64,000 bases of DNA from Mixophyes australis (Eukaryota > Chordata > Amphibia > Anura > Limnodynastidae): assembly GCA_036250195.1 (NCBI GenBank), contig JAVHZZ010000009.1:95837771-95901770 (forward strand). Reading direction: 5' to 3'. A model generated the notes under the pieces. It was not told the DNA's origin, made no database searches, and was given only the letters and a program-made list of their open reading frames with translations. Of this stretch, positions 60,127 through 64,000 are shown piece by piece (the stretch's first letter is position 1; every line of letters begins with the position of its first letter). A program made the position numbers and the translations under genes.

Positions 60127-61796
60127 CTTTAGCGCCAGTACTATCTTTGCCAGATTATGACAAGCCTTTCACATTATTTTGTCATGAAGTCAGCGCACAT
60201 GTACAAGGGGTACTGACACAGATACATGGTCGCAAACAGAGGTCACTTGCATATTACTCTACACAGTTAAACCCAGTTATATGAGCAGCACCCACCTGCG
60301 TAAAAGCAGTAGCTCCAGCTGCTGTAGTGCTTGAAAAGAGTATAGGTATAGTGCGAAGACACCTAGTAACCCTAATGGTGCCACATGCAGTAACAGAAGT
60401 TTTAAACCAAGCACAAACAAAACATTTGTCACCGGCCAAACTTACTGAATATGAAGATATACAGCACAATGGACAATCTCCCCTATTGTGAAATAAGTGT
60501 CATATAACACTTGCCGAGCACACTGTGTATTTTCTCCCTCCCTTTTCTTTTTTCCTGACCCATGAATTCCATAGTTGGGAGACAAAAAGGAAGCCTCGGT
60601 ACTACTGCCAACTGTGATCAGTGCAGAAACCAAAAACCTTTTCCTTGAATTCCACATGCTCCTTACTGAAGCCTATCCTTATGACGTAGCACTACTAACT
60701 CCCAGTAATGTTACACTTAAACGGTGCACAAAGATGAATCCGGCTATACTATTTTTGCATGTATCAAAAGATGGGAGGATACATCAGGGTTCCCCAAGGG
60801 ATTTGGGGTAATCACATTTTGACCAAGAAGAAAAAACACAAACGCAAAATTTTTCTGAACATTTCCTGAACATGATTGCATAGAACTAATGAGACAAGAC
60901 TCTCTGGTTTTATCTGATATTAAAGATAAACCATTATCAGATGCAGACATCACTCTTTTTGTAGATGGTTCACACTATTAAATAGATGGTCTTCCTCATA
61001 CAGGATGTGCTGTAGCCATATATACAGAAATAGTAATTCAACAGACTCTACCGAGTCACATGTCAGCACAAGAAGCTGAACTAAAGGCCCTGACACTTGC
61101 ATGCATATATGCAGAAGGATAAAGAGTAATCATTTACACTGATTCAAGGTATGCATTTGGAATTGCACAGGACTATGGCCCCATATAGAAAAGTAGAGAC
61201 TTATGGGTTCAGCAAGCAAACCAGTCAACATGCTGAACATACCAGGGCACTGTTCACCCGCATTCCAGCTGCCCTCCAAACTGTCAGTGATGAAGGTGAA
61301 GTCACACACAGAGACACTACCCCCGAAACTAAGGGAAATAAATTGGTAGACCAGACCACACGAGAAGTCACCATAGCCCCAGTAACCCAAGGGGAGTCTA
61401 TCTTTTTACATGGTGACCCCTGACCTCAATTTTGACCGAACCACACTCCAAATTATGCAGAGACAAGAAACAGAGAATGAGAAAAAGGTTTGGGCTAACC
61501 ATGGAGCACTAGAAGGGCAAGGAGAGTGGTGTATAGGTCAGTGTTTGTGTTTGCCAAAAGCACTTTATCCCATTATGGCCAATATAGCACACGGGAAAGT
61601 GCATATGGGGAAAGGTGGTATGGTTGTACTCACTAACAGGTTATGGATAGCACCGTTTGTTTGTCAAAGCAGCACAGGCGTTAGTTGCAGGATGCCTAAT
61701 CTGTGCACAGAATAACACGGGTAAGTCTATCCAACTCCATGGAAAAGCACAGCCCAGACACAGTATCCCTATAAGAGGATACAGATATACTTTATG
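60127..61796 (+). pseudogene. pol: Retroviral pol remnant: connection, RNase H and integrase start
   Basis: Parts follow in retroviral order. From 60130 comes an RT connection segment with LSLPDYDKPFTLFCHEVSA, LAYYSTQLNP and PHAVTEVLNQAQTKHLSP. Near 60690-60740 LTPSNVTLKRC and MNPA mark the tether. RNase H follows at about 60940-61180 with FVDGSHY (Asp), SAQEAELKALTLAC (Glu) and IYTDSRYAFGIAQDYGP (Asp). From 61560 the integrase zinc-binding end has HGKVH and, one frame over, CLICAQNN. The arrangement and wording fit gamma/epsilon-type retroviruses. There are at least four in-frame stops, including two within RNase H, and several frameshifts, so it is long dead. A Tc1-like element at 61799 cuts the integrase before its catalytic core. 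Confidence 0.82.
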
Positions 61797-61798
61797 TA

Positions 61799-62419
61799 CA
61801 GTCAAGTCCATAAATATTGGGACATCGACACCACCACAATGGATTTGAAATGAAACTAACAAGATGTGCTTTAACTGCAGACTTTCAGATTTAATTTAAG
61901 GGTATTTACATCCAAATCAGGTGAACAGTGTAGGAATTACAATGGTTTCTATATGTGCCTCCCACTTTTTAAGGGACCAAAAGTAATGGGACAATCGACT
62001 CAAAAGCTATTTCACGGACATGTGTGGGCTATACCCTTGTTATTTCATCATCAATTAAGCAGGTAAAAGGTCTGGGGTTGATTCTAGGTGTGACATTTGC
62101 ATTTGGAATCTGTTGCTGTCGACTATCAATATGAGATCCAAAGAGCTGTCACTATCAGTGAAGCAAGCCATCATTAGGCTAAAAAATCAAAACAAACCCA
62201 TCAGAGAGATAGCAAAAACATTAGGTGTGACCAAATCAACTGTTTGGAACATTCTTAAAAAGAAAGAATGCACCGAAGAGCTCAGCAACACCAAAAGACC
62301 CGGAAGACCACGGAAAACAACTGTGGTGGATAACAGAAGAATTTCTTCCCTGGTGAAGAAAAACCCCTTCACAACAGTTGTCCAAATCAAGAACACTCTC
62401 CAGGAGGTAGGTGTATATG
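61799..62419 (+). mobile_element. Tc1-like transposon, 5' part, interrupted
   Basis: Starts with CAGTCAAGTCCATAAATATT after a TA (61797-61798), the end typical of a widespread fish and frog Tc1 group. The left part continues as non-coding leader to the transposase start at about 62131. The right part is missing because an LTR element begins at about 62420. It is inserted in the retroviral integrase remnant. Confidence 0.85.
62131..62419 (+). pseudogene. Tc1-like transposase, N-terminal fragment
   Basis: About 96 codons starting at MRSKELS; an in-frame Met lies upstream at 62113, but family members start at the later one. It contains the bipartite DNA-binding region: a first helix-turn-helix (VKQAIIRLKNQNKPIREIAK, then TLGVTKSTVWNIL), the GRPR minor-groove motif in RPGRPRKTT, and a second helix-turn-helix (ISSLVKKNPFTTVVQIKNTL). 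The family enzyme cuts transposon ends and inserts at TA, using a DDE catalytic domain. That domain is absent: the reading frame runs into LTR sequence after EVGVYVS. The N-terminal part is free of stops, so the element was fairly young when broken. Confidence 0.88.
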
Positions 62420-62639
62420 TGTCACGGGCACTAGGAGTCTTTGCCCAGGATATCACCAGATGATGGACTTACCAGAGTGATATAGTTGGTACTATGGTTC
62501 TCTGGTAGCAGGGTGACAACGGAACAGGAGAAACAGCAGATGGTGAGAGAATGCTCGAGGAAAGTCTGTGACTAGCAGCAACTGGTAATGAGTAGATGAA
62601 TGTACACGAGGAACCAGATGGACAAGGAAACGTGGGGAA

Positions 62640-62915
62640 AGTCAGTGGTCTACGTATAGCAAGTTGTACCACTGCTATAGTGAGGAGGAATGTCCAGGAG
62701 TAGCGAGGAGGTAGTGAGAGTCAGCGGTCTGCGTATAGCAAGTTGTACCGCTGTCTATAGTGAAGGAATGGAATCCAGGTGAAGGTAGGTAACGGGGAAG
62801 TCAGTGGTCTGCGTATAGCAAGTTGTACCACTGCTTATGTGAGAGGATACTTGAGGCTGGTGTCACAGGGAACAGGAGTCAGTGGTCTGCGTCAGCAAGT
62901 TGTACCACTGCTATA
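62640..62915. repeat. Tandem repeat 1 in the LTR, about 80 bp x 4
   Basis: The core GTCAGTGGTCTGCGTATAGC AAGTTGTACCACTGCT recurs near 62640, 62719, 62799 and 62878, separated by variable AGGAGG-rich spacers. The spacers differ more than the core. Confidence 0.88.
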
Positions 62916-63478
62916 TATATATGTGAGGAGGGGCACGAGGAGATGAATGTAAAGCAGAGTATACACGGGGCACACAGAACTTGATCCCACGATGATATCC
63001 ACAATACAACGATAACTGACCAGCGCTGCTTGAAATATACAAAGTCACAATAGCTATCCGAGCAATAGTAAACAAAGTCAATGGTAACAATAGCTTCAAT
63101 GGATAGGAGGCTCCTGAGGAGAACACGCCTCAGTCCAGATGGATATGCAATACATAAGCAAAGTCAATGGAAGGTATGCATACCGCGGTTCAGGAGAGCA
63201 GGCTGTCAGAGAGACGTGCAGGAATACCTGAACGGTTGAAGGCCGGCAGGAGGAGAGACCACTGGAGAGTGGAAGCGGTAATCAGGTTGGTGCAGCGCAC
63301 GGCAGGTAACCCAGAATCAACGAAGCAATACTCAGGAAGCAGTAGTAAGTGGAACTGGAAACATGAAGAACACGGGAGAGTTGAGGTTGTCTGGTATCCA
63401 GTAGTAGAGGTGGAGGCAGCGGAGAGCTGACACGATAAACCCTGGAGAGATGAGACGATCAGGAACTCTGCAATAGTA

Positions 63479-63705
63479 ACGGAGGCAGCGGATAGGAATC
63501 AGCTGAGTGCAGGCACGATGAACACAGGAGAGTTGAAGTGAACAGGACTCTGTAGTAGTAACGGAGGCAGCGGATAGGAATCAGCTGAGTGCAGGTACGA
63601 TGAACACAGGAGAGTTGAAGTGAACAGGAACTCTGTAATAGTAACGGAGGCAGCGGATAGGAATCAGCTGAGTGCAGGCACGATGAACACAGGAAAGTGG
63701 AAGTG
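63479..63705. repeat. Tandem repeat 2 in the LTR, about 83 bp x 3
   Basis: Units start GGAGGCAGCGGATAGGAATC near 63481, 63563 and 63646 and share AGCTGAGTGCAGGCACGATG. A diverged unit lies at 63412-63480. Almost identical units indicate recent expansion. The 104-codon minus-strand frame here is a repeat artefact. Confidence 0.9.
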
Positions 63706-63989
63706 GTCTGGAAACCACAATAGCAGCAAACAGGAATCAGCAGGAGCTGAATACACGAGGAACACAGGAACACCTTCAGAGGCTCACGGGGAATGAGACT
63801 CCAAGATCAGGCAACCAGGTAATGATCACAGGTGGTTTAAATAGGGAGGGTTGCCTGATCATCCAATCAATTAAAAGCAACAGGTACTGAAGGCTTGATA
63901 AGGGCTGCACATACGCAGACCCTCAGGATGGCGGACGGCCATGGTTCCTGAACACACGGGAAATGGCACTCACAGTCCGGTGAGTGACA

Positions 63990-64000
63990 GTACCCCCCCT
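63990..64000 (-). other. Polypurine tract of the partial retrotransposon
   Basis: Plus strand GTACCCCCCCT, so the minus strand reads AGGGGGGGTAC directly before the LTR start TGTCACTC. It is cut by the window edge. Confidence 0.7.

Larger units (their letters stand above)
62420..63989 (-). mobile_element. 3' LTR of a minus-strand gypsy-type retrotransposon, about 1570 bp
   Basis: Proposed ends TGTCACGGGCAC (plus-strand left) and GGTGAGTGACA (right) are inverted (TGTCAC/GTGACA). On the minus strand a polypurine tract precedes the right end, so the retrotransposon body lies beyond 64000. The left end interrupts the Tc1 transposase frame, which confirms insertion. Much of the LTR is tandem repeat. 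On the minus strand CCCTATTTAAACC near 63840 may be a TATA box. The exact left base is uncertain by a few positions because GTGTCA also fits the transposase gene. Confidence 0.75.

Noticed and set aside
63459..63773. 104-codon minus-strand Cys/Ser/Leu-rich frame
   Set aside because: It is created by the 83-bp tandem repeat in the LTR.

Overview
The window looks like non-coding, repeat-rich nuclear DNA from an amphibian, most likely a frog. The evidence is AT-rich sequence, long (AT)n and (CA)n microsatellites, a dense load of palindromic DNA transposons, a SINE-like family ending in ATAAATAATGATG-type tails, a Gmr1-like gypsy retrotransposon, a retrovirus-like pol relic and a Tc1-like transposase. 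The species assignment is inference. I see no host protein-coding exon, rRNA or tRNA that I can defend, so the window is probably intergenic or inside a very large intron.

Layout. From 1 to about 34 kb there is mostly anonymous AT-rich sequence carrying small non-autonomous DNA transposons. These fall into three kinds: elements starting GGG with 3-bp TTA/TAT/ATA target duplications (PIF/Harbinger-like), elements with TA duplications (Tc1/mariner-like), and elements starting CAG with 8-bp duplications (hAT-like). SINE-like copies and several minisatellites lie among them. About 34.3-36.4 kb is a long stretch with few repeats and higher GC, the best candidate for conserved host regulatory sequence. 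From 37 to 47.6 kb there are more palindromic elements, a solo LTR (41715-42385), a second LTR (43642-44456) and a second copy of a repeat first seen near 2.2 kb.

The main element is a nearly complete LTR retrotransposon on the minus strand at 48081-53721. It has two 497-bp LTRs, a primer binding site and a polypurine tract. Its gene order is gag (SCAN-like capsid, CCHC knuckle), protease, integrase, reverse transcriptase, RNase H. Integrase lying before reverse transcriptase marks the Gmr1-like group of Ty3/gypsy. The copy is young by LTR similarity but dead: it has several frameshifts, at least two in-frame stops and a 368-bp SINE-like insertion in the integrase.

The right end (56.4-64 kb) is a three-layer nest: a decayed endogenous retrovirus on the plus strand (LTR, tRNA-Thr-type primer site, pol remnants), a Tc1-like transposon inserted in its integrase, and a minus-strand LTR retrotransposon inserted in the Tc1 transposase gene. 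The last element's 1.57-kb LTR, full of tandem repeats, runs to the window edge.
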